DNA of 64,000 bases. Origin: Flavobacteriales bacterium (GTDB lineage Bacteria; Bacteroidota; Bacteroidia; Flavobacteriales_F; PHOS-HE28). Below, piece by piece: positions 51,101-58,669 of this stretch. Under the pieces are notes generated by a model. The model worked only from the letters and a program-made list of their open reading frames with translations, did not search any database and was not told the DNA's origin. A program made the position numbers and the translations under genes. Each line of letters opens with the position of its first letter. The first letter of the stretch is position 1. The stretch lies in the NCBI GenBank assembly GCA_030584065.1, contig CP129489.1:2957497-3021496 (forward strand), given 5' to 3'.

Positions 51101-51228
51101 TGCTCGTGGACCAGTTGGATGGAAGGCTCGAGCGCACCTCGGTTCGAGGGGTGTCCTATTTGCTTACTTTTGAACGTCTCAAGAATTACGCAAATGGCGC
51201 AGACGAACGTTCTCGTGGTGGAGGATGA
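48163..51228 (+). CDS. Soluble six-PAS sensor histidine kinase (HisKA_2 type)
   Basis: 1021 residues from GTG. Six PAS-like domains follow one another at about 25-145, 150-260, 295-410, 415-540, 545-665 and 670-800 (for example GIFRTTLKGRFIECNDAMAQ, LIQSVRPDGRFEYVNAAWRN, FWTVDREIKLTSYNKAYGDA). The kinase core has the HisKA_2 motif LLKEVHHRVKNNLQVISSIT with H816 the likely phospho-acceptor, then HATPase boxes LILNEVISNSLKHGYPDGRR and ISDDGVGLPPGFEEERHGRL. No membrane segments, so signals are sensed in the cytoplasm. Overlaps the LytTR regulator by 35 bp, its probable partner. Ligands of the PAS domains are unknown. Confidence 0.9.
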   Translation: MTKGRTSKTRKGGSSESHGPMDSNDLKKRYDDLLNRNLAGIFRTTLKGRFIECNDAMAQVLGYADKDELMAAPASALYFTPKDRERYLADLMVQGRLVNYGIRLKHKTGRPVEVLENVYLDQETGEETTVLGMLMDITAVKQAEAEQRALMASYRTLVERTQDGLLVVADGIIRYANPAAMSLLGEGLLGTSFVDRFVEEDREPIIDAIHRAQAGEMPEVLAHPPGPDGREIALLCVATLHDGQAGVQVTMQDRSSQRRIILERVQLQIAKEVNKVLRDEIEQHRRTQEELRRSRRFARNLIDSSLDMIMAADEEGRITEYNPAASIRFGYEPEEVLGKSTIILYADPAEYQRVQRELDRHGAFSGEVINVDRYGIPFTSYLAASRLFDEDGQVIGAMGVSRDITRMKRDQEALRASEERYRDLFENATDLIQSVRPDGRFEYVNAAWRNTLGYSEEDLLQRTIWDIVDPAHHAACRAFLEGILSGDAAGAIRTVFRAKDGRPVTVEGSSTVRRTAGVPMATRSIFRDISGALEASQRIKEHEAKWKALFESSEHLFWTVDREIKLTSYNKAYGDAIERLYGHRPEINNDPERPRKLFASRTYHDFWEGKYADAFSGRAIRFNTDIVDRQGNRVCNEVFLSPVFAADGTVKEVFGVGHEITEQKLAEEKVRDQAARLQAIFDSSANMMIWTLDKDFRITSCNHRFRQALRSDFGIELDAGDLFLGAASEAAAGSNHGRYTEYYLNAFKGRPQQFEAELVDHDGRTIWVENFLNPIIVDGEVQELSCQAHHITERKEAQRELLRSLAEKESLLKEVHHRVKNNLQVISSITKLQSEHAGLDPKVQEMLHHSRDRIRSMALIHESLYQNKQFSRIDLAEYVDGLARNLMLSYSLTGRIDLEMDLRPVHLNIDQAMPCGLILNEVISNSLKHGYPDGRRGTVRIAIGALDDQVSIRISDDGVGLPPGFEEERHGRLGLELTRMLVDQLDGRLERTSVRGVSYLLTFERLKNYANGADERSRGGG
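51165..51172 (+). promoter_or_regulatory. -7-like motif inside the kinase gene before the LytTR regulator
   Basis: TACTTTTG, exact match to TAnnTTTG, 21 nt before the regulator ATG at 51194. It may provide extra expression of the regulator, but sits in coding sequence. Confidence 0.4.
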
Positions 51229-51949
51229 GAGCATTGTGAGCAAGGACATCCAGCACAGCCTGAAGAAGCTGGGCTACAGCGTCGTCGGCGCAGCCAGCAC
51301 GGGGGAGCAGGCCGTGGCGCTCGCCACGGAGCACATGCCCGACATCATCCTCATGGATATCATGCTCAAGGGGGAGATGAGCGGCATTGAGGCGGCGGAG
51401 GCCATCCGGAAGACCGCCAACATCCCCGTGATCTTCCTCACGGCCTATGCCGACGAGAGCACATTGGCCAAGGCCAAAGTGACGCAGCCCTACGGTTACA
51501 TCATCAAGCCCTTCAAGGAGATCGATATCCACACGTCGATCGAGATGGCCCTCTACAAGCACAAGAAGGAGACCGAGGTGCTCAAGGAGCGCGATATGCT
51601 TTACGCGCTGGTGGAGAACAAGGACAGCAACAAGGATATCCTGTTCGTGAAGAGCAATAGCCGTCTGGTGAAGCTAAAGACCAGCGACATCTACTTCATC
51701 GAGGCGCTGAAGGACTATGTGGTCATCAACCTGCTCAATACGCGCTATACCGTGCACAGCACCATGAAGGACATCGAGGCCAAGCTGTCCGATGCCGAGT
51801 TCATCCGCGTGCACAGGAGCTTCATCGTCCGCGTGGACAAGATCACCGCGATCGAGCAATCGAACCTGATCCTGGAGAACGACAAGAAGGTGATTCCCAT
51901 CGGTGGCAGCTACAAGGAGGAGTTGCAGAAGCGCCTCAACCTGGTCTGA
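51194..51949 (+). CDS. LytTR-family response regulator
   Basis: 251 residues. Receiver domain about 4-125 with NVLVVEDESIVSKDIQ, phospho-acceptor D55 in DIILMDIMLKGEMSG, and VIFLTAYADESTLAKAK plus the K of YIIKPFKEIDI. A short linker leads to a LytTR DNA-binding domain (about 150-245): DIYFIEALKDYVVINLLN, IRVHRSFIVRVDKITAIEQ, VIPIGGSYKEELQKRLN. It should bind direct repeats of the LytTR type when phosphorylated by the coupled kinase. The start is the ATG at 51194; an earlier GTG-type reading would overlap the kinase further. Ends at a GC-rich palindrome. Confidence 0.93.
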   Translation: MAQTNVLVVEDESIVSKDIQHSLKKLGYSVVGAASTGEQAVALATEHMPDIILMDIMLKGEMSGIEAAEAIRKTANIPVIFLTAYADESTLAKAKVTQPYGYIIKPFKEIDIHTSIEMALYKHKKETEVLKERDMLYALVENKDSNKDILFVKSNSRLVKLKTSDIYFIEALKDYVVINLLNTRYTVHSTMKDIEAKLSDAEFIRVHRSFIVRVDKITAIEQSNLILENDKKVIPIGGSYKEELQKRLNLV

Positions 51950-51950
51950 C

Positions 51951-51968
51951 CGGCGGCCCGGGCCGCCG
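51951..51968. terminator. GC-only palindrome between LytTR regulator and rnr
   Basis: CGGCGGCCCGGGCCGCCG, a self-complementary 18-mer in the 21-bp gap between two convergent stop codons. Likely a bidirectional terminator; no T-run. Confidence 0.5.
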
Positions 51969-51970
51969 TC

Positions 51971-54163
51971 TCAGCGCTTCTTCGCCCGTTTCCCCTGTTC
52001 GCTGCGGCGGACGAACTTCCCGCTCGTCGTTACGGGTCCCGCCTCGCCAGCCAGCGCGAAGTCCACGGTGCGGCGGTCCATGTCCACGGCCTTGATGGTC
52101 ACGGTGAGCTCGTCGCCCAGCCTGAACTTGCGACCGGTGCGGTGTCCGGACACCACGTAGCGGTCCTGGTCGAAGCGGTAGACATCGCCCGGCAGCTCCC
52201 GCAAGGCCATCATGCCCTCGCATCTGTTCTCGCGCAGTTCCACATAGATACCCCAGCTGGTTAGGCCGCTGATGATGCCCTCGAACGATTGACCGATACG
52301 GGCCAGCAGGTACTCGGCCTGTTTGTAGCGGATGCTCGCCCGCTCGGCGTCGGAAGCCTGCTTCTCCATGCGCGAGCTGTGCTTGCAACTCACCTCCAGC
52401 GCATCGCGGTCCAGCGGCCCGCCGCCGCCCAGGTAGTGCGCCATGGCGCGGTGCACCAGCAGGTCGGGATAGCGCCGGATGGGAGAGGTGAAGTGGGTGT
52501 AGTGTTCGAAGGCAAGCCCGTAATGGCCGATGTTCTCCGTGCTGTAGATGGCCTTGGCCATGCTGCGGATGGCTACCTGCTTGATGATGTTCTCCTCCTC
52601 CTTGCCCCGCACCTCCTGCAGCAACCTGTTGATCGCATGGGGCAGGTCCTCGTCCCGGCCCACGGAAAGGGTGTGGCCGAAGCTCTTGGCGAGGGAGCGC
52701 AGCTGCTCTACTTTCTCAGGGTCCGGCAGGTCGTGCACACGGTAGACGAAGGGCGGTGCCGCCCCCCCCTTGCGCCTGTTCACCCAGGCCGCCACGCGCT
52801 TGTTGGCCAGCAGCATGAATTCCTCGATCAGCCAGTTGGCGGGCCCCATCACCTTCTCGTACACACCGAGCGGCCGGCCCTGCTCATCCAGCTTGAACTT
52901 CACCTCGTTGCCCCCGACCTCCAGTGCGCCGTTCTCCATCCGCTCCTTGCGCATGACCTGGGCGAGCCGATGCAGCGTGAGCACCTCGTCCCTGAAGTCA
53001 CCATCGCCGCCATCGATGATCGCTTGGGCCTCGGCATAGGCGAAGCGGCGGTGCGAGCGCATCACCGTGCGGCCGAACCACTCGCCCCTGATGCGCGCTT
53101 GCTCATCGAGCTCGAAGATGGCGCTGAAGCTGAGCTTGTCGGTGTGCGGATTGAGCGAGCACAGGTCGTTGCTGAGCTTCTCGGGGAGCATGGGCACCAC
53201 GCGGTCCACGAGATAGACGCTGGTGGCGCGGTTCGCCGCCTCCATGTCGATCACGCTGCGCGGCGTCACATAATGGCTCACATCGGCGATGTGGATGCCC
53301 ACCTCCCAGTGGCCGTTCTCCAAGCAGCGAAGGCTCAGCGCGTCATCCAGGTCCTTGGCATCATCCGGGTCGATGGTGATCGTGGGGATTGCGCGCACGT
53401 CGCGGCGCTTGGCGATCTCCTCTTCCGTGACGCCATTGCCGATCCTTTCGCTGGCCAGCTGAACGCTCTCGGGGAAATCCAGCGGCAGGCCGAATTCCGC
53501 CAGGATGGCGTGCATCTCCACGTGGTGCTCTCCGGCCCGGCCCAGCACGCGGGTCACCTTGCCGCGAGGGATGTCGCGGCTGTCCTTCCACTCGCCGAGC
53601 GCGATGATCGCCTTGTCTCCCTCCTGTGCATTCAGGCTCTCATGGGGCGGGATGAAGAAGGGCTGCTTCACACGCTGGTCATCGGCCACTAGCAGTAGGC
53701 GCCCGGCCTGCTTGTGGATGGTGCCCACGAATTCGGAGCGGCGCCGCTCGAGCACCTGGAGCACTTTGCCCTCTGCACGGGCGCCCCGCCCCCCCATCAC
53801 TTTCACCAGCACACGATCTCCGTGCAGGGCCACGCCCACGTTGCGGCCGTGCACGTAGATGTCTTCCTCGCCGCCCCCTACACGAACGTAGCCCGCTCCG
53901 CTGGCAATGATGTCGATGGTGCCCTCCAAGGTGTCGCGCCCCCCCTGGGCGGTATAGCGCCCCTTCTTGCCCGATTCAATGCGCCCCTCGTCCAGCAGCA
54001 GCTCAATGGCATCGAAGAGCAGGTAGCGCTGGCCTTTGTCCTTGAACCCCAGTTGCAGGGCGAGCTGCTGGCTGGTGATGCCCGCATGGCCAGCCCGGCG
54101 GATGGCGGACAGCACGTCCTGGGCGAGGCTGGCGGGGGAGGGGGCTGAGCGATGCTTGGGCAT
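51971..54163 (-). CDS. rnr: Ribonuclease R
   Basis: 730 residues. 3'-5' exoribonuclease that degrades structured RNA. N-terminal winged helix (QDVLSAIRRAGHAGITSQQL), cold-shock domains, then the RNB catalytic domain with IDPDDAKDLDDALSLRCLEN, GIHIADVSHYVTPRSV and YSTENIGHYGLAFEHYTHFT / SPIRRYPDLLVHRAM. C-terminal S1 domain (GIISGLTSWGIYVELRENRC) and a basic tail (EQGKRAKKR). The start at 54163 (MPKHRS) was chosen because the upstream extension is non-conserved. TACCTTCG lies 38 nt before the ATG. Divergent from prs. Confidence 0.95.
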   Translation of the reverse strand: MPKHRSAPSPASLAQDVLSAIRRAGHAGITSQQLALQLGFKDKGQRYLLFDAIELLLDEGRIESGKKGRYTAQGGRDTLEGTIDIIASGAGYVRVGGGEEDIYVHGRNVGVALHGDRVLVKVMGGRGARAEGKVLQVLERRRSEFVGTIHKQAGRLLLVADDQRVKQPFFIPPHESLNAQEGDKAIIALGEWKDSRDIPRGKVTRVLGRAGEHHVEMHAILAEFGLPLDFPESVQLASERIGNGVTEEEIAKRRDVRAIPTITIDPDDAKDLDDALSLRCLENGHWEVGIHIADVSHYVTPRSVIDMEAANRATSVYLVDRVVPMLPEKLSNDLCSLNPHTDKLSFSAIFELDEQARIRGEWFGRTVMRSHRRFAYAEAQAIIDGGDGDFRDEVLTLHRLAQVMRKERMENGALEVGGNEVKFKLDEQGRPLGVYEKVMGPANWLIEEFMLLANKRVAAWVNRRKGGAAPPFVYRVHDLPDPEKVEQLRSLAKSFGHTLSVGRDEDLPHAINRLLQEVRGKEEENIIKQVAIRSMAKAIYSTENIGHYGLAFEHYTHFTSPIRRYPDLLVHRAMAHYLGGGGPLDRDALEVSCKHSSRMEKQASDAERASIRYKQAEYLLARIGQSFEGIISGLTSWGIYVELRENRCEGMMALRELPGDVYRFDQDRYVVSGHRTGRKFRLGDELTVTIKAVDMDRRTVDFALAGEAGPVTTSGKFVRRSEQGKRAKKR

Positions 54164-54201
54164 GGGGTATGGCTTGTCATATGCCCTTGCAGGGCCGGCG
54201 C

Positions 54202-54209
54202 CGAAGGTA
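54202..54209 (-). promoter_or_regulatory. Possible -7 element for rnr
   Basis: TACCTTCG on the minus strand, one mismatch to TAnnTTTG, 38 nt before the ATG at 54163. Confidence 0.4.
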
Positions 54210-54244
54210 CCGGGGCGGTCCTCATGGCACCCCACGAACAGGTG

Positions 54245-54274
54245 TTGATAACCCGCTGGGGATCTTTACATTTG
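54245..54274 (+). promoter_or_regulatory. Complete Bacteroidota promoter for prs (TTG - 19 - TACATTTG)
   Basis: TTG at 54245-54247, a 19-bp spacer and an exact TAnnTTTG at 54267-54274. This is the best promoter of the window: both the -33 and the -7 elements are present. The ATG follows 24 nt later. Confidence 0.75.
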
Positions 54275-54298
54275 CGCCCCGTTTCGGGGGAGAACCAG

Positions 54299-55246
54299 AT
54301 GCTCGAGAGCGCCAAGATCTTCAGCGGCACCGCCACGCGGTACCTGGCCGAGCAGATTGCTGCGGCCAGCGGCGAGCGCTTGGGCGAGGTTGCCGTGAGC
54401 CGGTTCAGCGATGGGGAATTCCAGCCCAGCTTCGAGGAAACGGTGCGCGGGGAGCTGGTCTTCATCGTGCAGAGCACCTTCCCGCCGAGCGACAACCTTT
54501 TCGAGCTGCTGCTCATGGTGGATGCCGCCAAGCGCGCCAGCGCCAAGCGCATCGTGGCCGTGATGCCTTATTTCGGCTTTGCCCGGCAGGACCGCAAGGA
54601 CAAGCCGCGGGTCTCCATTGGCGCCAAGTTGGTGGCCAACATGCTCACGGCGGCCGGCGTGGACCGCATCATGACCATGGACCTGCATGCGGACCAGATC
54701 CAGGGATTCTTCGAGGTGCCGGTGGACCATCTGTTCGCCAGCAGCATCTTCCTGCCCCACATCAAGTCGCTGGGCCTAAAGGATTTGGTGATGGCCGCCC
54801 CCGACACCGGCGGCACCAAGCGCGCCAATGCGTACAGCAAGCATCTGGGGTGCGATATGGCCATCTGCTACAAGCAGAGGAAGGTGGCCAATCAGATTGA
54901 GCGGATGACAGTGATCGGCGACGTCAAGGACAAGGATGTGGTGCTGGTGGACGACATGATCGACACGGCAGGCACCTTGACCAAGGCCGCCGACATGATG
55001 ACGGACCTCGGTGCCCGCAGCGTCCGTGCGGTATGCACCCATGCCGTGTTGAGCGGGGAGGCCTGCCAGCGCATCGAGCAGAGCTCGCTGACCGAGCTCA
55101 TCGTCACCGACACCATTCCCATCGGGCCCGAGAAGATCGCCCTCACCAGCAAGATCAAGGTGCTTTCCGTATCGCAGCTGTTCGCCGACGTGATCCGGCG
55201 CGTGCGGAGCCACGAGAGCATCAGCAGCCATTTCATCATTGCGTAA
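54299..55246 (+). CDS. prs: Ribose-phosphate pyrophosphokinase
   Basis: 315 residues, normal length. Makes PRPP from ribose-5-phosphate and ATP for nucleotide, His and Trp synthesis. SRFSDGEFQPSFEETVRG, the flexible ATP-loop region YFGFARQDRKDKPRVSIGAK, the metal/ATP His in MTMDLHADQIQGFFEVPVDH and the PRPP loop VVLVDDMIDTAGTLTKAADM are all intact. The start at 54299 was fixed by conserved MLESAKIFSGTATRYL and by the promoter. rplY follows after 12 nt; the common Bacteroidota order prs - rplY - pth is kept. Confidence 0.97.
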   Translation: MLESAKIFSGTATRYLAEQIAAASGERLGEVAVSRFSDGEFQPSFEETVRGELVFIVQSTFPPSDNLFELLLMVDAAKRASAKRIVAVMPYFGFARQDRKDKPRVSIGAKLVANMLTAAGVDRIMTMDLHADQIQGFFEVPVDHLFASSIFLPHIKSLGLKDLVMAAPDTGGTKRANAYSKHLGCDMAICYKQRKVANQIERMTVIGDVKDKDVVLVDDMIDTAGTLTKAADMMTDLGARSVRAVCTHAVLSGEACQRIEQSSLTELIVTDTIPIGPEKIALTSKIKVLSVSQLFADVIRRVRSHESISSHFIIA

Positions 55247-55258
55247 CACCGTCCGGTC

Positions 55259-55894
55259 ATGAACAAAGTCACTCTCAGCGGCGCTGTCCGCCAACAAGTC
55301 GGCACCAAGGATGCCGCTCAATTGCGCCGCGGCAAGCGGGTTCCATGCGTACTCTACGGGGGGCAGGGCGTCGTCCACTTCAGTGTGGATGAAGCTGCGC
55401 TCCGCAAGGTGGTCTTCACCCCGGAGGTCAACGGCGTGGAGCTCGAAATCGATGGGAACAAGACGCTGGCCATGGTGCACCAGAAGCAGTTCCACCCGGT
55501 GAGCGACCGGGTCATCCACGTCGACTTCATGGAGATGAAGGAGGACCGCGAGGCAAAAGTGCTACTTGCCGTGCGCCTTACCGGCCAGGCTGCCGGGGTG
55601 CGGAAAGGAGGGAAGCTCAGCCAGACCATGCGCAAGGTGCGCGTGAAGGGCTTGCCCGCTGCCATCCCTTCGCACCTGGATGTCGATGTGAGCGAACTCG
55701 ATGTGAACCAGAGCATCTACATCCGCGATCTGAAGCTCAAGGGGCTCACCCCGCTGGAGCGCCCCGATGCAGTGGTGGCGGCGGTGAAGGTGCCCAAGAA
55801 GGTGGAGGAAGCTGCTACGGCGGCAGCCCCGGCGGCAGCCCCCGCAGCAGCAGCCAAGACGGCTGAGGCGAAGCCTGCAGCTGCGAAGAAGTGA
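55259..55894 (+). CDS. rplY: 50S ribosomal protein L25 (general stress protein Ctc)
   Basis: 211 residues. Binds 5S rRNA. N-terminal L25 domain (MNKVTLSGAVRQQVGTKDAA, RRGKRVPCVLYGGQ) followed by the longer Ctc/TL5-type C-terminal beta domain (VDFMEMKEDREAKVLLAVRL; LKGLTPLERPDAVVAAVKVP). The last about 30 residues are an Ala/Lys-rich low-complexity tail, seen often in Bacteroidota copies. Lies between prs and pth and ends at a strong rho-independent terminator. Confidence 0.94.
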   Translation: MNKVTLSGAVRQQVGTKDAAQLRRGKRVPCVLYGGQGVVHFSVDEAALRKVVFTPEVNGVELEIDGNKTLAMVHQKQFHPVSDRVIHVDFMEMKEDREAKVLLAVRLTGQAAGVRKGGKLSQTMRKVRVKGLPAAIPSHLDVDVSELDVNQSIYIRDLKLKGLTPLERPDAVVAAVKVPKKVEEAATAAAPAAAPAAAAKTAEAKPAAAKK

Positions 55895-55918
55895 CCCGAC
55901 CCATCGGCCTGAACCTGA

Positions 55919-55951
55919 ACGGACCCCGATGCGTCGGGGTCCGTTTCTTTT
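55919..55951 (+). terminator. Rho-independent terminator after rplY
   Basis: Perfect 11-bp stem ACGGACCCCGA / TCGGGGTCCGT with a 4-nt loop TGCG, followed by TTCTTTT. The most canonical terminator in the window. It separates prs-rplY from pth. Confidence 0.9.
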
Positions 55952-55960
55952 GCAGCGCAC

Positions 55961-56524
55961 ATGAAGCTCCTGATTGCAGGTCTCGGTAATCCCGGACCGG
56001 AGTACGCCGATACCCGGCACAACATCGGGTTCCACGTCCTCGACCATCTTGCTGCAGCCGGTCAGGCGCGCTTCGCCCCGGAGCGGTATGCGGACCGCGC
56101 CGAGGTGCGCCACAAGGGCCGGACCTTCGTGCTCATCAAGCCGAGCACTTACATGAACCTCAGCGGGAAGGCCGTCCGGTACTGGATGGAGCAGGAGAAT
56201 GTGCCGGTCGAGCGGCTGCTGGTGATCACCGACGACCTGGCCATCCCGTTCGGCGCCATCCGGGTCAGGGCCAAGGGCGGAGCGGGAGGACACAACGGCT
56301 TGGCGAGCATCATTGCCATCACCGGCACGGAGGAGTTCCCGCGGCTGCGGTTCGGCATCGGCAGCGATTTCCCCAAGGGCCGGCAGAGCGATTACGTGCT
56401 CGGCGGCTGGACCGCGGAGGAACGCAAGACCCTTGCGGAGCGCATCGAATTGGCGGCCAAGGCGGTGCTGCAGTTCGGGCTCCTTGGCGTGGCCAGCGCG
56501 ATGAACAACTTCAATCAGCGCTGA
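55961..56524 (+). CDS. pth: Peptidyl-tRNA hydrolase
   Basis: 187 residues. Releases peptides from peptidyl-tRNA that has dropped off ribosomes. MKLLIAGLGNPGPEYADTRH with the catalytic H20, N21 next, FVLIKPSTYMNLSGKAV, LLVITDDLAIPFGAIRVR with the catalytic Asp and GAGGHNGLASIIAITGT are all present; C-terminal lid helix complete. Starts directly after the rplY terminator; TTCTTTTG 8 nt before the ATG could be a weak promoter element. Confidence 0.96.
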   Translation: MKLLIAGLGNPGPEYADTRHNIGFHVLDHLAAAGQARFAPERYADRAEVRHKGRTFVLIKPSTYMNLSGKAVRYWMEQENVPVERLLVITDDLAIPFGAIRVRAKGGAGGHNGLASIIAITGTEEFPRLRFGIGSDFPKGRQSDYVLGGWTAEERKTLAERIELAAKAVLQFGLLGVASAMNNFNQR

Positions 56525-56549
56525 ACCGGCCCTCCGGGGTGGTGGTTGT

Positions 56550-56557
56550 TACCTTCG
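56550..56557 (+). promoter_or_regulatory. -7-like element for the ferritin gene
   Basis: TACCTTCG, one mismatch to TAnnTTTG, 18 nt before the ATG at 56576. Confidence 0.45.
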
Positions 56558-56575
56558 CAGCCTCATCATCCCACC

Positions 56576-57097
56576 ATGCTCTCCAAGAAGATCGAAGCCG
56601 CGCTCAACGCCCAAGTGGCCGTGGAGGCCGCCAGCAGCCAGGCTTACCTCGCTATGGCCTCCTGGGCCGAGAACCAGGGCCTTAGCGGAACCGCCGCATT
56701 CCTCTATCGCCACAGCGATGAGGAGCGCATGCACATGCTCAAGCTCGTGAAGTTCATCAATGAGCGCGGTGGCAGAGCCGTGATACCGGCCCTGAAGCAG
56801 CCCGGCACCAACTACAAGGCCATCACCGACGTGTTCCGGGCCCTGCTGGACCACGAGACGAAGGTGACCAACGAGATCAATGGGGTGGTGGACCTGTGCC
56901 TGAAGGAGAAGGACTACACCACGCACAACTTCATGCAGTGGTACGTTGGCGAGCAGATCGAGGAAGAGGCGCTTGCCCGCACGCTCATCGACAAGCTGAA
57001 CCTCATCGGCAATGACAAAGGGGGGCTGTATCTCTTCGACCGCGACCTGGAGGGCATGAAGGGCGCCGATGGCGGCAACGCCAAGGGCGGCAAATAG
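56576..57097 (+). CDS. ftnA: Ferritin (non-heme, FtnA type)
   Basis: 173 residues. Stores iron as a 24-mer. All ferroxidase residues fall at the same positions as in E. coli FtnA: E17, E50, H53, E94, E126, E129 and E130 (motifs SDEERMHMLKLVKF, DHETKVTNEINGVVD, WYVGEQIEEEALAR). No heme-binding Met typical of bacterioferritin is apparent. The start at 56576 (MLSKKIEAALN) is at the conserved family N-terminus. Short Gly-rich tail. A 15-bp hairpin follows. It is the only clear iron-storage gene here. Confidence 0.94.
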   Translation: MLSKKIEAALNAQVAVEAASSQAYLAMASWAENQGLSGTAAFLYRHSDEERMHMLKLVKFINERGGRAVIPALKQPGTNYKAITDVFRALLDHETKVTNEINGVVDLCLKEKDYTTHNFMQWYVGEQIEEEALARTLIDKLNLIGNDKGGLYLFDRDLEGMKGADGGNAKGGK

Positions 57098-57116
57098 CGC
57101 CGATTCCTGAACCTTT

Positions 57117-57151
57117 GACCAGGGGCGCATGCAAGTCATGCGCCCCTGGTC
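57117..57151. terminator. 15-bp perfect hairpin between ferritin and convergent M28 peptidase
   Basis: Stem GACCAGGGGCGCATG (57117-57131) with its exact complement at 57137-57151, loop CAAGT. It overlaps the stop codon of the minus-strand peptidase (57150-57152). Probably a bidirectional terminator; tail is ATTCC, not a T-run. Confidence 0.75.
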
Positions 57152-58640
57152 ATTCCGACCAGGGCCAATCGCCCCCGATGCGCAAGGGCTGTTCGAGCCG
57201 GGCCTCAACGAGCCTTCGCCTGAGGTCCTCGGGTTCGAAATGGCCGGGCAGCTCCGGTGCCTCAGCGAGGAGCCAAACCAGTGCCCCCACAAAGCGGACA
57301 TTGTTCACCATGGCCTGCGGATCCACCAGATGGATGTCGTCGCAGCTGCTGTGGTAGCAGCCGTACACATGCTTGCCGAGGTCGCTGAGCGGGTAGATGA
57401 CCGGGACACCGGCCAGCAGGAAGGGCTGATGGTCGCTGTGCAGCCAGATCTCCTCGCTCATGCGCCCACCGAATGCGGCTGAGTCCAAGGCTGCGATGGC
57501 CTTGCATCCGGCGGCGATGGTCGCGGGCCATCCCTCCGGCCCGCCGACGCCGAATCCCTGCGGATGGCCACTCATATCGAGATTGATCATGCACCTGATG
57601 CGGCCCAGTTCGCCTGTGCTCCGGTAGTGCTCCACGAGCGCCCTGGATCCCAGCAGGCCCTGTTCCTCGCCCATGAACAGCACGAAGCGCACCGTGCGTT
57701 CCGGCTTGAAGGGCATGGAGGCCATCGCCCGGGCCATGTCAAGGATGGAGAAGGCGCCCAGACCGTTATCCGTGGCGCCGGTAGCCAGGTCCCAGCTATC
57801 CAAGTGGCCTCCCACAAGAATCACTTCCTCGGGCCATTTGCTGCCGGGAATCTCGGCGATGATGTCGGCGGCCTCCACCACATCGCTCCTGTTCGCCATC
57901 GACAGCCGTGCCGTGAGGCTGCTCCCGGTCCGCAGGCGGTTGCGCAACTGGGCGCCATCCTCGGAGGCGATGCAGGCTGCGGGTACGGGTATCAAGCGAC
58001 CGTCGATGGAGGCCGTCCCGGTGAGCAGGATGCCTCCTTCGGCCTGATTCACGAAGAGTATGGCCGAGGCTCCGGCCCGCATGGCCAATGCGGCTTTCTC
58101 GCTGCGGTGGAGGTTCCGCATGCTGTCCGGCGCGTCCACTAGTCCGATATTGACGAGCGCGACTGCGCCCTGCAGCCGGGTGCCCAGGGCAGCAAGGTCG
58201 GAGGGCAGCCCATTGCCGGCATCGACCAAAGCCGCCTCCACCAAGGCATCGAGCGGCGTATTGGCCAGCGCTACGGCGGGGAGGTGGAGGAAGCCCTCTC
58301 CATCCCCAATGGTGAGCTGGACCCGTCCACGCGACCAGGCTTGGGCTTTGAAGGGGAATCGCTGGACCTTTTCCAGGCCTGCTGCGCGGAAGAGGCTGTC
58401 CGCGGCGGCCTCCGCCCGGGCCCCTTGCGGGCTGCCGGTGAGCCGATGGCCGATGGCGTGGGTGCTCCATTGCAGCCAGCGATAGCCCATGGCGTCCTGC
58501 TGCACGGACCGGTCGAAGCGCTGAAGCCGTTCCTGCTGGCCATGCACGTCAACAGCAAGCTGTTGACAGACGCCCCAGAACAGCCAAGGAGCGAAGCGGC
58601 AAGCCCGGATACTTTGCGGGAGGAAGGGAGCGATCGGCAT
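57150..58640 (-). CDS. Exported M28 family carboxy/aminopeptidase (plasma glutamate carboxypeptidase-like)
   Basis: 496 residues. Hydrophobic N-terminal part (CRFAPWLFWGVCQQLAV) likely a signal sequence. GSPQGARAEAAADSLFRAAG early region, PA-like insert, then the M28 core: VILVGGHLDSWDLATGATDN, NGLGAFSILDMARAM, VRFVLFMGEEQGLLGSRALV with the catalytic Glu, INLDMSGHPQGF and the final His in YHSSCDDIHLVDPQAM. The GGHLDSWD form and LHSDHQPFLLAGVPVIYPL resemble the PGCP/CPQ group that cleaves dipeptides. TAGATTTG lies 21 nt upstream of the ATG. Third M28 enzyme of the window. Confidence 0.87.
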   Translation of the reverse strand: MPIAPFLPQSIRACRFAPWLFWGVCQQLAVDVHGQQERLQRFDRSVQQDAMGYRWLQWSTHAIGHRLTGSPQGARAEAAADSLFRAAGLEKVQRFPFKAQAWSRGRVQLTIGDGEGFLHLPAVALANTPLDALVEAALVDAGNGLPSDLAALGTRLQGAVALVNIGLVDAPDSMRNLHRSEKAALAMRAGASAILFVNQAEGGILLTGTASIDGRLIPVPAACIASEDGAQLRNRLRTGSSLTARLSMANRSDVVEAADIIAEIPGSKWPEEVILVGGHLDSWDLATGATDNGLGAFSILDMARAMASMPFKPERTVRFVLFMGEEQGLLGSRALVEHYRSTGELGRIRCMINLDMSGHPQGFGVGGPEGWPATIAAGCKAIAALDSAAFGGRMSEEIWLHSDHQPFLLAGVPVIYPLSDLGKHVYGCYHSSCDDIHLVDPQAMVNNVRFVGALVWLLAEAPELPGHFEPEDLRRRLVEARLEQPLRIGGDWPWSE

Positions 58641-58661
58641 GGGATCGGAAAGGGTCGCGAC

Positions 58662-58669
58662 CAAATCTA
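58662..58669 (-). promoter_or_regulatory. -7 element for the M28 peptidase at 57150
   Basis: TAGATTTG on the minus strand, exact match to TAnnTTTG, 21 nt before the ATG at 58640. Its last base overlaps the ATG of the divergent YfiR-like gene. Confidence 0.5.

Noticed and set aside
51951..51968. Attachment site of a mobile element (perfect GC palindrome)
   Set aside because: It lies between convergent stop codons, where a terminator is the simpler explanation, and no integrase is near.
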